A stretch of 24,033 nucleotides of DNA from Coemansia sp. RSA 922 (taxonomy: Eukaryota; Kickxellomycota; Kickxellomycetes; Kickxellales; Kickxellaceae): contig JANBQS010000263.1 of the NCBI GenBank assembly GCA_027577415.1, positions 1-24,033 of the forward strand, in the 5' to 3' direction. The stretch's first letter is position 1, and each line of letters starts with the position of its first letter. Under the pieces are notes generated by a model. It did not search any database and was not told the origin of the DNA. It saw nothing but the letters and a program-made list of their open reading frames with translations. Shown here one piece after another: positions 1-8,247 of this stretch. Position numbers and translations under genes: made by a program.

Positions 1-500
1 TGGTCGTGGGGCCGATCTGAGAGGATGTTGTGCGGCATAAAATTGGCCGAATGGCTAGACCATGTGTGGACTTCGTATGGGAGCACGTCGTACTCGGTTC
101 GGAGCTCTTGGGCGTCATCGACCTGCATTGCATCGCCCGAGCTGCCGTCGATACCTGCTGCATCAGCAACCGTCGGTGACACCCAGGTGGACATACGAGT
201 CGAGGCAGCAACGGTGGTGCCTGGCTGCGAGAAGCCGCTTGACTTGTCGTTGACTGAGTCAGGGCCTGGGGATGGCGGAGTAATGCGGTAGTTGGGATTG
301 GTCATAAACGGGGCTGGCGAGCTCTTGTAGTCACGACGCTGCGTGGCGGCGCCTGGCAGGGCGGCTGAGCTCTCCTCGGTGTTGTATGCGTCAGCGCGGC
401 CAGAGGAGCCGCCAACGCCATTATTAACGCTGCCGCTGTGACCTCCAGCGCTGTCCATTCCGACCGGGCGAATGTTGCTGGGCGCATTGTTGGCCGTCAT
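1..500 (-). CDS. Muskelin-like protein, N-terminal part (runs off the left edge)
   Basis: Reading the minus strand from the ATG at 500-498 gives an open frame of 166 codons to the window edge. About the first 135 residues are low-complexity, rich in Gly, Ser, Ala and Asn, with no recognisable domain. The last roughly 30 residues (LPYEVHTWSSHSANFMPHNI, followed by LSDRPHDQ) match the conserved start of muskelin proteins, whose pattern is LPY-x-(V/L)-HKWSS...LPENILVDKPNDQ. In that family this opens a discoidin-like N-terminal domain followed by LisH, CTLH and Kelch repeats. Muskelin belongs to the CTLH/GID E3 ubiquitin-ligase assembly in animals. The long N-terminal extension is unlike animal muskelin, which starts almost directly at this motif. 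The remaining domains lie outside the window. Divergent to SME1. Identification is good for the family; function in this organism is inferred. Confidence 0.72.
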   Translation of the reverse strand, partial: MTANNAPSNIRPVGMDSAGGHSGSVNNGVGGSSGRADAYNTEESSAALPGAATQRRDYKSSPAPFMTNPNYRITPPSPGPDSVNDKSSGFSQPGTTVAASTRMSTWVSPTVADAAGIDGSSGDAMQVDDAQELRTEYDVLPYEVHTWSSHSANFMPHNILSDRPHD

Positions 501-1371
501 TCCCGAGCAAATTCCTCTCCGTAAAGAAAGATAAAATAAAAGCAATGGAAATAGTTTATACCGAGTCCGAAGGCAAGAAAGGAATAGGTTTGACTGGCCA
601 AGTGACGTTGCCGCCTTTAAGAGTCTTGAGAACTTTGGGAAACGTTCTGCGACGATGCAAGGTGCAGGGATCCTCCTCCCTAGTGCGCGTCTATTTACCG
701 ACAGCTAATCGATAAAGGAGGGATGTGCTGCGTACTAGCGAGTGCTAATGCTAGTAAGCGATGTGTGTAGATCACAGTCGACAACTAATATGCGCACTTT
801 GCGTTCACAAACGAGGGAGTCAAGCCAGGCGATAAGGATAACGACGTGCTATAGATGCCGCCGTTGAGAAGTGTCGATAAAAAAAAGTGAGCGGAGTATC
901 TAAAGTTCTATTAATGAGCATAGAAAAGGGTGGAAGAGAGAAAAGACTCGAGATAAAATCTTGAATGACGAAAAGGGCCCTGCGAAAGAAAAAAAAATAG
1001 GCTAGTAGCAAAGCTCGGATTTTCGCACACGATTTGAGCCACGCCATTCTTGCATTCTTCCCCGCATATTCTCCCCCCACTATATGCGCTGGAATGCGAT
1101 CACGATACCTCCCAAGCGAGAGCAAAGCTGCTTAGAGCTGACAAGAATACCCTGGCTAAGAAATAGTATACTGAGGATATGTCGAAATCTAAGCCTCAAG
1201 AGACGATATGAGCTCTATCCAGCTCTGACACTATTTATGCCATAATGTCAACCTAGATCACGTATGCCATTATGCCACAGGTGTGGATTTGCGCAAAGCA
1301 TTGAAAAAAATGTGTTTTCCATTTCTCTATATATATTATATATCCGCCTTGGCTTATATTTTGTTGTAGCC
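501..1371. other. Intergenic region between divergent muskelin-like and SME1 genes
   Basis: About 870 bases with no supportable gene. It must hold the 5' leaders and promoters of both flanking genes. Just before the SME1 ATG there is a pyrimidine and TA-rich run (about 1318-1352). Short reading frames here, such as the one at 820-1125 minus, are low-complexity and resemble nothing. I see no tRNA, snRNA or repeat in it. Confidence 0.6.
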
Positions 1372-1799
1372 ATGTCGACCCGAGTTCAAAAGGTGATGGT
1401 TAACCCCATCAACGTCATATTCAAGTTCCTACAGACAAAGTCGCGCGTTCAAATTTGGCTCTACGATCAAAAGGCTTTGCGGCTTGAGGGACAGGTTCTA
1501 GTAAGTTTCAACATTACACGCAGTTGTCTCTCCTTTTTGCCGACCACGCTCTGCTGTACATGCGCCATTAGTGCACTGGCCGCATAAAGTACAAATGTTT
1601 ATTAACAAGTGACTGATGACGCCTGCGCATATTTGCAATTAATGTATCATATTATTAATAGGGGTTTGACGAGTTTATGAATATCGTGCTCGGCGACGCT
1701 GAAGAATTACACGTCAAGAAGGGAACACGCACGCCGCTAGGCCGGATCATGCTCAAGGGCGACAACATCACGCTTATCCGCCAGGTGACGCCGCAGTGA
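1372..1799 (+). CDS. SME1: Small nuclear ribonucleoprotein E (SmE), two exons
   Basis: Exons 1372-1500 and 1662-1799 join in phase 0 to give an 88-residue protein. It is a core Sm protein: with B, D1, D2, D3, F and G it forms the heptameric ring on U1, U2, U4 and U5 snRNAs. The Sm1 motif spans about residues 14-58 ([20 protein letters not shown] ... [15 protein letters not shown]). The Sm2 motif is [13 protein letters not shown] near residues 71-83. The length fits the family (human SNRPE is 92). An in-frame ATG lies upstream at 1264, but it would add 36 residues absent from SmE proteins, so the start at 1372 is preferred. The gene is convergent with SER1, with only 90 bases between the stops. 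Confidence 0.95.
1501..1661 (+). other. Spliceosomal intron of SME1
   Basis: 161-base intron with donor GTAAGT at 1501 and acceptor AATAG ending at 1661, phase 0. Splicing restores the Sm1 motif exactly (...EGQVL | GFDEF...). Possible branch sites are CTGAT at 1613-1617 or ATTAAT at 1638-1643. Reading through the intron meets a stop at 1585-1587. Confidence 0.93.
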
Positions 1800-1889
1800 A
1801 GGTCTATGTTATCGTTTGGCACCAATGCTCCAATATGCGATTATAAATATATGGATAAAAGACAACACTAGTCCTAGCAGATTGCGTAT

Positions 1890-3095
1890 CTACTGGCAGT
1901 TTGCTGCGTAAAACTCTTTCATAAAGGCAACAAATGTCTGCGCTCCCTCCAGCGGCATGGCGTTGTACAGAGAAATGCGGATTCCACCCAGGCTGCGGTG
2001 GCCCTTGAGTTGAACCATGTTGCGCTCGGCGGCCTCGGCTGCAAACTTGCTTTCGAGCTCCTTAGTAGGCAGGTTAAAGACCAAGTTCATCTTGCTGCGA
2101 TATTGCTTGTCGACTACTCCGCGATAAAAGTCCGGGTGCTTGTCCATCATGTCGTATACGAGACCTGCACGCGCCTCGCGGAGCTGATCTAGTGCCTCAA
2201 TCCCCATTTCCTCCGCCCACTTGAACACCAGCCCACAGACGTAGATTGCAAATGTAGGCGGCGTGTGTGGCATTGACCCCGCGCTGGCATAGTATTGCCA
2301 GTCCAGCACAGAGGGTACGCCGCGGACTGCCTCGGTATCTGGCTCCTCGCGCTCCAAAAGGTCCTTGCGCACAATGACCAGTGTCACGCCTGCGGGGCCC
2401 ATGTTCTTTTGCGCTCCGGCAATGATGGCGCCAAACCGCTTGACATCGATGGGCCGCGATAGCATATTCGACGACATGTCACAAATGATAGGGACGGAGG
2501 GATCGACGGCGTCGACCACCAAGCTGGATGGCGTCTCTACGCCATGGATTGTCTCGTTCTCGCAGTAGTAGACAAACGCGGTCTCTTCAGGTTTGCCCAG
2601 ATTCCACTCAGACACTGGGGCCAAGCTGTTGTAAGACACTGCTCCGCTATCTGCGTCCTTGACACCGTCAACGACGACGTTGGTGGTCCCGCCCAGCCGC
2701 TTGACTTCCTTCAAGCCGCCCTTGGACCAGCTGCCCGTAACGAGGTAGTCGCACGTCAGCGGACGTCCCAGCTTGCGCTGCTTGTCGCGTACTGACTTGC
2801 ACGCAAACAAGTTCAGGTAAGACGCAGCAAACTCGCCGGTTCCTCCGCCCTGCATGAAGATAATCGCGTAGTTATCGGGAACCTTTAGCACCCGCCGCAG
2901 GGTCGCCTCGGCGCCATTGATGATGCTGTCATAGACCTTTGAGCGATGGGACATCTCCATCACAGACATGCCTGTTCCCTTGTAGTTCAACAGGTCACGT
3001 TGGACCTCCTCCAGCACGGAGACGGGCAGAGCTGAAGGCCCGGCAGAAAAGTTCCACACGCGGTCATAGGGGAGTCCAGTAGCTTTAGGTGACAT
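1890..3095 (-). CDS. SER1: Phosphoserine aminotransferase
   Basis: Single exon, 401 residues, close to yeast Ser1 (395) and human PSAT1 (370). It catalyses the PLP-dependent conversion of 3-phosphohydroxypyruvate plus glutamate to O-phosphoserine and 2-oxoglutarate, the second step of the phosphorylated serine pathway, in the cytosol. Visible motifs: the N-terminal signature FSAGPSALP (residues 16-24); the phosphate and substrate segment FMQGGGTGEF near 80-89; the acidic cofactor-contact segment CDMSSN near 205-210; the PLP-binding lysine, Lys230, in GAQKNMGPAG; and the C-terminal GHRSLGGIRISLYNA. The ATG at 3095-3093 directly precedes the conserved start, so the start is well supported. Its upstream flank holds the left copy of the 24-base direct repeat (about 90 bases before the ATG) and then repeat copy A. 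Confidence 0.96.
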   Translation of the reverse strand: MSPKATGLPYDRVWNFSAGPSALPVSVLEEVQRDLLNYKGTGMSVMEMSHRSKVYDSIINGAEATLRRVLKVPDNYAIIFMQGGGTGEFAASYLNLFACKSVRDKQRKLGRPLTCDYLVTGSWSKGGLKEVKRLGGTTNVVVDGVKDADSGAVSYNSLAPVSEWNLGKPEETAFVYYCENETIHGVETPSSLVVDAVDPSVPIICDMSSNMLSRPIDVKRFGAIIAGAQKNMGPAGVTLVIVRKDLLEREEPDTEAVRGVPSVLDWQYYASAGSMPHTPPTFAIYVCGLVFKWAEEMGIEALDQLREARAGLVYDMMDKHPDFYRGVVDKQYRSKMNLVFNLPTKELESKFAAEAAERNMVQLKGHRSLGGIRISLYNAMPLEGAQTFVAFMKEFYAANCQ

Positions 3096-3185
3096 GGTGC
3101 GAGAAAGTTAATTACTATAGTCAAAGTCAGTGAAGAGATAAGCAAGGGAGCAAAAACGCTCACAAAGTCGTGACGCACGAGACTA

Positions 3186-4190
3186 CTGGTAGTACCACTG
3201 ATCAGATCCGGAAAAGTCGTAATCCGCTAGGCATGACGATGATGATGAGACCGTTGTATTGGAGCCGTGTTTGGGTAGGAGTGGTGGTCCTTGACCTGAA
3301 GATCGACTAGAAGTGAGATATGATGGATTACATAGCTGATATACGAGTATGTTTTTTTACCAGTACTTAAAGTTATAATATAGTACAAAGGTCCTGTGTG
3401 ACGCTAGTCATGAATTCCTTTGCATTACATCAAAACCTTTAAGTAATGATAATAAAACAAACACCTGTCAACTTTATCATCACTTGCATCGGATCTAATA
3501 GATAAGAAAATCGTGAAGCCATTAATAAAACATTGTCAACAATACCCAACGCCTAGTTGCTTAGATAGTAGGAGAGTATACATGTGCACTCAAGTATTTC
3601 TGGTTCGGGTTCAATACAATGAGCGGAGGAACTTAGCAAGGAATTGGACCGTAGTATGTTTATTGGAAAGCATATAGAGAAGAGAAGACGATTAGATCAC
3701 TCTCCAGCCTACGGCAGAGCGCTGTTTTTATACACTTTTGACTGCCCTCTTCCAGTGTCGTATGTAAGAAGAACTGGGGAAGGGCGCGAGGGTTCATTGG
3801 CACTTCTTAGGCAATGGGAGAGGACAATGTGCTTGCTGCCGATGTCCCAGAGATGGCTACCGACAGCTCAAAGTTGTCTGTCGGCAGTTCTACATGTGGA
3901 CTGTCAGACCGGCTGCAAGCACCACCACGTTGCCCCAGACCACGCGTAGCAAGTGAGGAAAAAGTATTTATAGCATGTCTGCAAAGGATTGTCTGCCCGT
4001 TTAAGACGCCATCCTAAAGGCGCAAAGACAAGGAACCGGGTAGCCCAATACGGCTTGTCAAGCCTCCCTGATTACAAATTGGTAAGTTTTGGCCACATTT
4101 TCCATTTTTGTTCATGCTTCGACGGATCTACACCCACACTGAATCGCAAGTACAGCGGCGTTTCATACTCTTCATTCTTCGAGCGCAATA
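3186..4190. repeat. Dispersed repeat, copy A
   Basis: Aligns by eye with copy B (5430-6095) over most of its length, with many substitutions. Shared blocks in the same order include TTGGAGCCGTGT, CTGATATACGAGTA, the AATTCCTTTGC stretch, CAACTTTATC, GGTTCAATACAA followed by GAGCGGA, GTATTTATA, AAAGGCGCAAA, AATTGGTAAG and the CGGATCT-ACAC-TACACTGA region. Relative to B, copy A carries about 290 extra bases at roughly 3650-3945. Its left end (3186-3230) matches copy C upstream of PRP8. No protein domain is recognisable. Read on the minus strand, its right end holds an open stretch (SVGVDPSKHEQKW) with a decayed counterpart in B, hinting at ancient coding content. Confidence 0.7.
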
Positions 4191-4212
4191 ACGACGCCAA
4201 CAGTTCGACGCC

Positions 4213-5105
4213 TGATGGAACAAAGCGAACAGGCGCTTAATGACGACCGGAGTACCCTCCAACACCGAGGGCAATGGCAAGGACACCAACACGGCCCAGA
4301 TCTTGCGGCACTGCGTGATAACCGAGTTATACCTAGAGTACAGCCTGTTGCCAGTCAGATCGACGAACGGGTCGAGCAATCCCAGGACCTTGGCATTATC
4401 AGTGTCAAAGCGACTGCGCCAGAGTCCATGATACACGACCTCCAATCCAAAGTGAACAAAAATATGAGAATTGGCTTACAAGTAGTCGCGCTTGGGTCCG
4501 ACGTCTGTGTACCTCATGTGGACAGTCACTTTATCGTCACTAGTAATACACATCCGCTTCTGGAGCTCAGCTTCCTCGTGGCTCTTTTGCGTATCCTTGG
4601 CAGTCTTGGTCGACAGAGTCAGGTACTGGTTGATAATGCCGTGGCTGAACATAAGCAGATTTGGTGTTATACGACTGGTCGCGACTCAGACCCCGACAAA
4701 TATGATGCTACACGCCCTCGACAGCCTTTGGGTGCTTGGGTGTATCGGTTTCGCACAGGATATCGTGCAGCGGCGTCAGCAACATGCGCACGTTGTCAAA
4801 GGACCTGATCATTGCCAGCATCTCAAAGCAGTCAGCACCATGCTGAACTCTGGCCTCCCTGGTCTTTACCGTCTAACTCTCAGCATCCCTTTCATTGTAG
4901 TTAATATCAAACACGTTTTGCATTAGTATGCCGACAACAGGCTCAACGGTGTAGTCCAGATCGACGACCTGGGAGATGGTCATCATTTCTTCGAGCAGCT
5001 CAAAGATCATGTAACTGAGGATATGTATCTGCGGACCGCGCGACAAACTGGCGGTTAGCTCCTTCACAATAAAGCCAAAGTATGACGGGCTGAGGAATCG
5101 ATGTG
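4213..5105 (-). pseudogene. Broken fragment of UTP20 (U3 snoRNP / small-subunit processome component)
   Basis: Minus-strand reading gives consecutive blocks that follow the order of the HEAT-repeat protein UTP20/DRIM, a scaffold for 18S rRNA maturation in the nucleolus. First comes FIVKELTASLSRGPQIHILS, then a DLDYTVEPVVGILMQ segment, then MIRSFDNVRMLLTPLHDILC, then (after a frame change) LMFSHGIINQYLTLSTKTAK, then LLDPFVDLTGNRLYSRYNSV and LPLPSVLEGTPVVIKRLFAL. The frame is broken by stops at 4873-4875, 4708-4710 and 4476-4478 and by at least one frameshift near 4660. Only about 270 of the family's roughly 2,500 or more residues remain, and both ends stop inside repeat or unrelated sequence. 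It is a relic; an intact UTP20 should lie elsewhere in the genome. It sits between repeat copies A and B. Confidence 0.75.
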
Positions 5106-5429
5106 TTGCCTAAACGGCTTGAACCGATGGATGTTGGCTCCACCGCTCGTTCTCAGCTGAGGTGCTACGCCAGTGTCCTTTATTATCGGTCTATATACGC
5201 TGACCCAATTTCGAAAATAATATATAGTTTTTGGATAAATATGGAATAGAGGCAAACTAAAGGCACAGTGAGGTTGATGGCGAGTGGTTAAAGCCGTCTT
5301 TTGGAAAACAATCCGCCGTAGCAAGCTAAGTGTAGAGCGTAGAGCATAGCAGGTGTGTCAGGAGTAAAATAGAATGTATTCAAGTGTAAAAAGAGAGCGA
5401 TTAATACAGAACACAATCTACTGCGAGCT
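5106..5429. other. Spacer between UTP20 relic and repeat copy B
   Basis: About 320 AT-rich bases. A minus-strand reading frame (5064-5324) crosses it but has no recognisable content. I see no gene or structured element. Confidence 0.5.
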
Positions 5430-6095
5430 GCCGTTTATGATGAAGTCGTTTTGTTGGAGCCGTGTATGGGCACGAGCAAATGGTACTTAACTTGAAGATC
5501 AACTAGGAATGAGGCATGCTAGACTACATCGCTGATATACGAGTAAGTGCACTTAAAAGTTAATGGCTATAGTATAATACAAAGGCATTAATAGATGCTG
5601 GTCATAAATTCCTTTGCCTTACACCAAAACCATTAATTTTTAAGATACACTACCACCTGCCAACTTTATCGTCACTTACATCGGGTCTAATAGACAATAA
5701 TAACATGCAACTTATAAAAAACATTATCAGCGATACCCAACAGCATGTTGCTTTGATAACAGAAGAATACAAGTGCCCTTAACAATGTCTAGTTCAGGTT
5801 CAATACAACGAGCGGAAAGGTATGCGTTGGATAGTGACGATGCCAACAATTCAAAGCAAGGGTGGCAATGACAGGGTATTTATACTATTTTGGCAATGCA
5901 ATCATAAAGGCGCAAAAATAAGGAATGGGGCGACAACATTTGTTGATCTTCCCAAACCGTCCTGCCCGACCTCACCGACCATGTGAATTGGTAAGAGTAA
6001 GCCTCTTTTTCCATTTGGTACTCACCCCAACGGATCTGCACCTACACTGAGTCACAAACACACTGACACTTCATGGTTTCTCAGCGATTTTGCCA
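5430..6095. repeat. Dispersed repeat, copy B
   Basis: Diverged direct copy of the element at 3186-4190, same orientation, lacking the 24-base left block and the roughly 290-base internal segment of copy A. Like A it contains a GTATTTATA box (near 5876) and an AATTGGTAAG box (near 5986). Its right end runs straight into repeat R3 copy 1. The two copies flank the UTP20 relic. By eye the similarity is moderate, implying an old duplication. Confidence 0.7.
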
Positions 6096-6236
6096 TCGCG
6101 GGGCTTAGAGTCACAGTACACCGGCAGATGTGTACATCGTACCTGTACTCCACTCCTGTCTCAGCACTGTTGCAGTAGTTGTTGGTAGCACTACGAGTAA
6201 AGAGTGATGCCTTGCCATTAACCACTTGCATGTCTT
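6095..6236. repeat. Repeat R3, copy 1
   Basis: Aligns with 7935-8072 in the same orientation. Shared landmarks in order: GCGGGGCTT, CACAG.ACA, the CCACTC-TGTCTC stretch, CTGTTGCA/CTGCAATTG, TTGGTAGCACTAC/TTGGCAGCACTAC and AAAGAGT.AT. Both copies read open on the minus strand over about 45 codons with similar peptides (here starting MQVVNGKASLFTRSATNN), which suggests a decayed protein-coding segment of unknown family. Confidence 0.6.
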
Positions 6237-6465
6237 TCAGATCAGAGAAGGTACAAGGTTGCTGTTGCTAACAAGTAAAAAGAATGTGCAGGCCACCATG
6301 TCGACTTTTACTCACTACAAAATGCAGTGCTAGCCGCATAATCAAGTAATGGAGTTGGCCAATGTTTGGGTAAACTTGGCGATGGCTAGAATCATTCTGC
6401 TATGGTAGGTAGAGGCCACCGTACATCACTTGAGTAGAAAACCATCAATCCTTCCCCTACATGTC
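6237..6465. other. Non-coding spacer
   Basis: AT-rich sequence with no supportable gene. Its right end holds an imperfect hairpin (6456-6486, arms beginning CCTACAT and ending ATGTAGG) that overlaps the start of the tandem array. Confidence 0.4.
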
Positions 6466-6770
6466 CTTTGAGGAAAGGGATGTAGGACTTGGACATTGCC
6501 GCGCCCTTTTTTTTCTTGTTGAAGACAAGCGGAGGTGAGTGCACGGCACACCACCAAAAATCAATGCCTGCTGTATTGCTTTCTCTTTGATTCAAAGGAA
6601 ACTGGAGACTTGGATATAGCCACTTCCTTTTTTCTTGCTGCTTCTTGTTGAAGAAAAGCGGGGATGAGTGCACAGCACACCACTAAAAATAAAAACCCAC
6701 TTTATTGCTTTTCTTTGATTCAAAGGAAACTGGAGACTTGGATATGACCACTTTTGCTTTATTTTTAACC
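6466..6770. repeat. Tandem array, unit about 120-129 bp, two and a half copies
   Basis: Units start at CTTTGA-like boxes at about 6466, 6585 and 6713. Each continues with AAAGG...GGAGACTTGGATAT, a CCACTTC-type box and a T-run, then CTTGTTGAAGA-AAGCGG (6515 and 6644), GAGTGCAC-GCACACCAC and a TATTGCTTT box. The second and third units are nearly identical over about 40 bases; the first is more diverged. The array lies 170 bases upstream of the TATA box of the short gene at 7046 and may act in its regulation (inference). Confidence 0.75.
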
Positions 6771-6939
6771 TATGACGTAATAGTGGAAAGCAATGTGCAA
6801 AGCCTGCTGCCAAACAGCAAAAGATGACATCATCAAAGTCTGCGCAATATTTCACTACGTCATTGGAAAGTAGCTTTGGGAGGAGGAGAGTGGGTTTTTT
6901 TTAGTTCACCCTTGTAAGTGGGAATGTCCCAGTCTTTTG

Positions 6940-6951
6940 CTATAAAAAGCC
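6940..6951 (+). promoter_or_regulatory. TATA box of the short gene at 7046
   Basis: Sequence GCTATAAAAAGC lies about 95 bases before the ATG. It is followed by a C/A-rich leader (ACCATCCACCAACTACTCA) typical of a fungal transcription start and ending in ATCACC-ATG, a good initiation context. Confidence 0.65.
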
Positions 6952-7045
6952 AGCCTCCCTGGCACTATCAAACCATCCACCAACTACTCATTACTTTAAA
7001 CATTCTCAACTAGGCATTTCTCTGAACACCTTAGCTATTATCACC

Positions 7046-7384
7046 ATGACTTATTGCTTTGCCGCTATCCGTGGAGACGATAACTCTGTCAAGGTTGTTA
7101 ACCACGTTGAAATAACCAATGGTCTGGGAAATGCTGTCAAAATCCTAATGCCAAATGCCGACATAAATGAAGTTGGCAATGTACTTATTACCGAGAGTGG
7201 CTTTCGCAAAATCAAGGAATGGAATAAAAGTGATAGCAGTGTCTATATATTCACTGGATCCTATGAGCAATCACTGTGTGTAGTTACGCATTACGATAAT
7301 AATATGGCTGCCATCTTCAAGGACCTTATAGCCAGTGAAGAGATATATAAGAATACGTTACGAGAGCATGGGTTTGCCATCTAA
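7046..7384 (+). CDS. Short orphan protein, 112 residues
   Basis: I do not recognise this protein. The frame starts MTYCFAAIRGDDNSVKVVNH and ends TLREHGFAI. It has mixed hydrophilic and hydrophobic residues, no signal peptide, no membrane segment, four cysteines or fewer and no low complexity, so it looks like a small folded cytosolic protein. Support for a real gene comes from context: a TATA box 95 bases upstream, an ATCACC-ATG start, and an AATAAA signal 128 bases after the stop. Codons are more AT-rich than in the flanking conserved genes, in keeping with the accessory block around it. It could be a lineage-specific gene or the product of a domesticated element. Confidence 0.6.
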   Translation: MTYCFAAIRGDDNSVKVVNHVEITNGLGNAVKILMPNADINEVGNVLITESGFRKIKEWNKSDSSVYIFTGSYEQSLCVVTHYDNNMAAIFKDLIASEEIYKNTLREHGFAI

Positions 7385-7511
7385 TCATGTGCTGCCTGTC
7401 TAGTCCACACTTTACATTTGTTGACTGCTTTTGCATAAAGTTGCAAATGCTTATGACCATGTTACTTAGTAGACCCATTAAGGCACAACTGACATTTACA
7501 ACACGTTTTTA

Positions 7512-7517
7512 AATAAA
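7512..7517 (+). terminator. Putative poly(A) signal of the 7046 gene
   Basis: AATAAA hexamer 128 bases downstream of the stop codon at 7382-7384, within an A/T-rich 3' region. Confidence 0.5.
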
Positions 7518-7724
7518 TACTTTACACGGCTATACTGTTAACATTTAGTGTAACCTATTGTATATCAATTCAGAAGTGATATATGAAAATTTTGGATGTG
7601 TAGGATTTCGGCGTTCAGCGACGACATCCGACATTATTTATTGCTGCCTAATTTCTACGGCTATGATCAACGGCACCTCGATCACAAGCAGTAGCGCCGT
7701 TACTGCCCCACGGACCGTTTACCC

Positions 7725-7733
7725 CTATATAAG
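7725..7733 (+). promoter_or_regulatory. TATA-type core promoter without an assigned gene
   Basis: CTATATAAG followed at once by a GC-rich GGCCCCCGCACCAGCAGCCG leader, in otherwise AT-rich DNA. A similar TATA plus GCACCAGCA arrangement occurs at 8978-9005. The first ATG downstream on the plus strand (7874) opens a 73-codon frame that overlaps repeat R3 and is not convincing as a gene. Confidence 0.4.
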
Positions 7734-7934
7734 GGCCCCCGCACCAGCAGCCGCAGATGAGTTAGGCAATCACCTTTTATCTTTATTACTTTTATTTACT
7801 AAAATACAAAGACGTAAGGACTGGTGAACTTAGGCGTTAGCCGCAAACAACTCACATACTCCAAACCTACAGGATGTATGTAGTGCAGTGGCAATCCATA
7901 CCAATCAAACAAGGCATTGAGGTCATTCTGAATT

Positions 7935-8072
7935 ATGCTGTTGCGGGGCTTGGGCCACAGCACAGAGATGGGTGTGTATACCATGCCAGAACACCACTCT
8001 TGTCTCTTCCACCATTGCTGCAATTGTTGGCAGCACTACAGATAAAGAGTAATTTCTTGGCATCTATCACCA
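7935..8072. repeat. Repeat R3, copy 2
   Basis: Second copy of the 6095-6236 element, same orientation, moderate identity by eye. The equivalent minus-strand frame is open here too (AKKLLFICSAANNCSNGG region) but hits a stop after ATA where copy 1 continues. It lies just downstream of the 3' end of the gene at 8248-8550. Confidence 0.6.
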
Positions 8073-8154
8073 GCATACCATTCATTCTGGAGTAAGAACG
8101 AAGTATCTGTTGACTACATTTAAAAAAGACTGGAGTTTAGCTCATTAAAGCATT

Positions 8155-8161
8155 CTTTATT
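8155..8161 (-). terminator. Putative poly(A) signal of the 8248-8550 gene
   Basis: On the minus strand AATAAAG lies about 90 bases beyond the stop of the short minus-strand gene. Confidence 0.5.
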
Positions 8162-8247
8162 CTGGGAGCCGTCGTTGATATTTGTAAATGTTCTGTCATC
8201 TAGCATTACTTCTCATAATTGCTCTGAAGAGCAAGCCGATTCTGTCT

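Noticed and set aside
820..1125. 101-codon minus-strand frame between the muskelin-like gene and SME1
   Set aside because: Low-complexity, Phe-rich from A-runs, with no family resemblance and no convincing start context.
1264..1587. 107-codon frame starting upstream of SME1
   Set aside because: It is SME1 exon 1 read with an unlikely upstream start and then into the intron.
3600..3625. GGTTCAATAC resembling a tRNA B box (also near 5793 in copy B), suggesting a SINE or tRNA
   Set aside because: No A box at the right distance, no cloverleaf and no terminal T-run; the match to the B-box consensus is incomplete.
4215..4808. 197-codon plus-strand frame
   Set aside because: It is antisense to the UTP20 relic, whose minus-strand peptides match a known family in order.
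6392..6855. Two minus-strand frames across the tandem array
   Set aside because: They arise from the tandem repeat being open by chance; the repeated peptide follows the DNA repeat and shows no domain.
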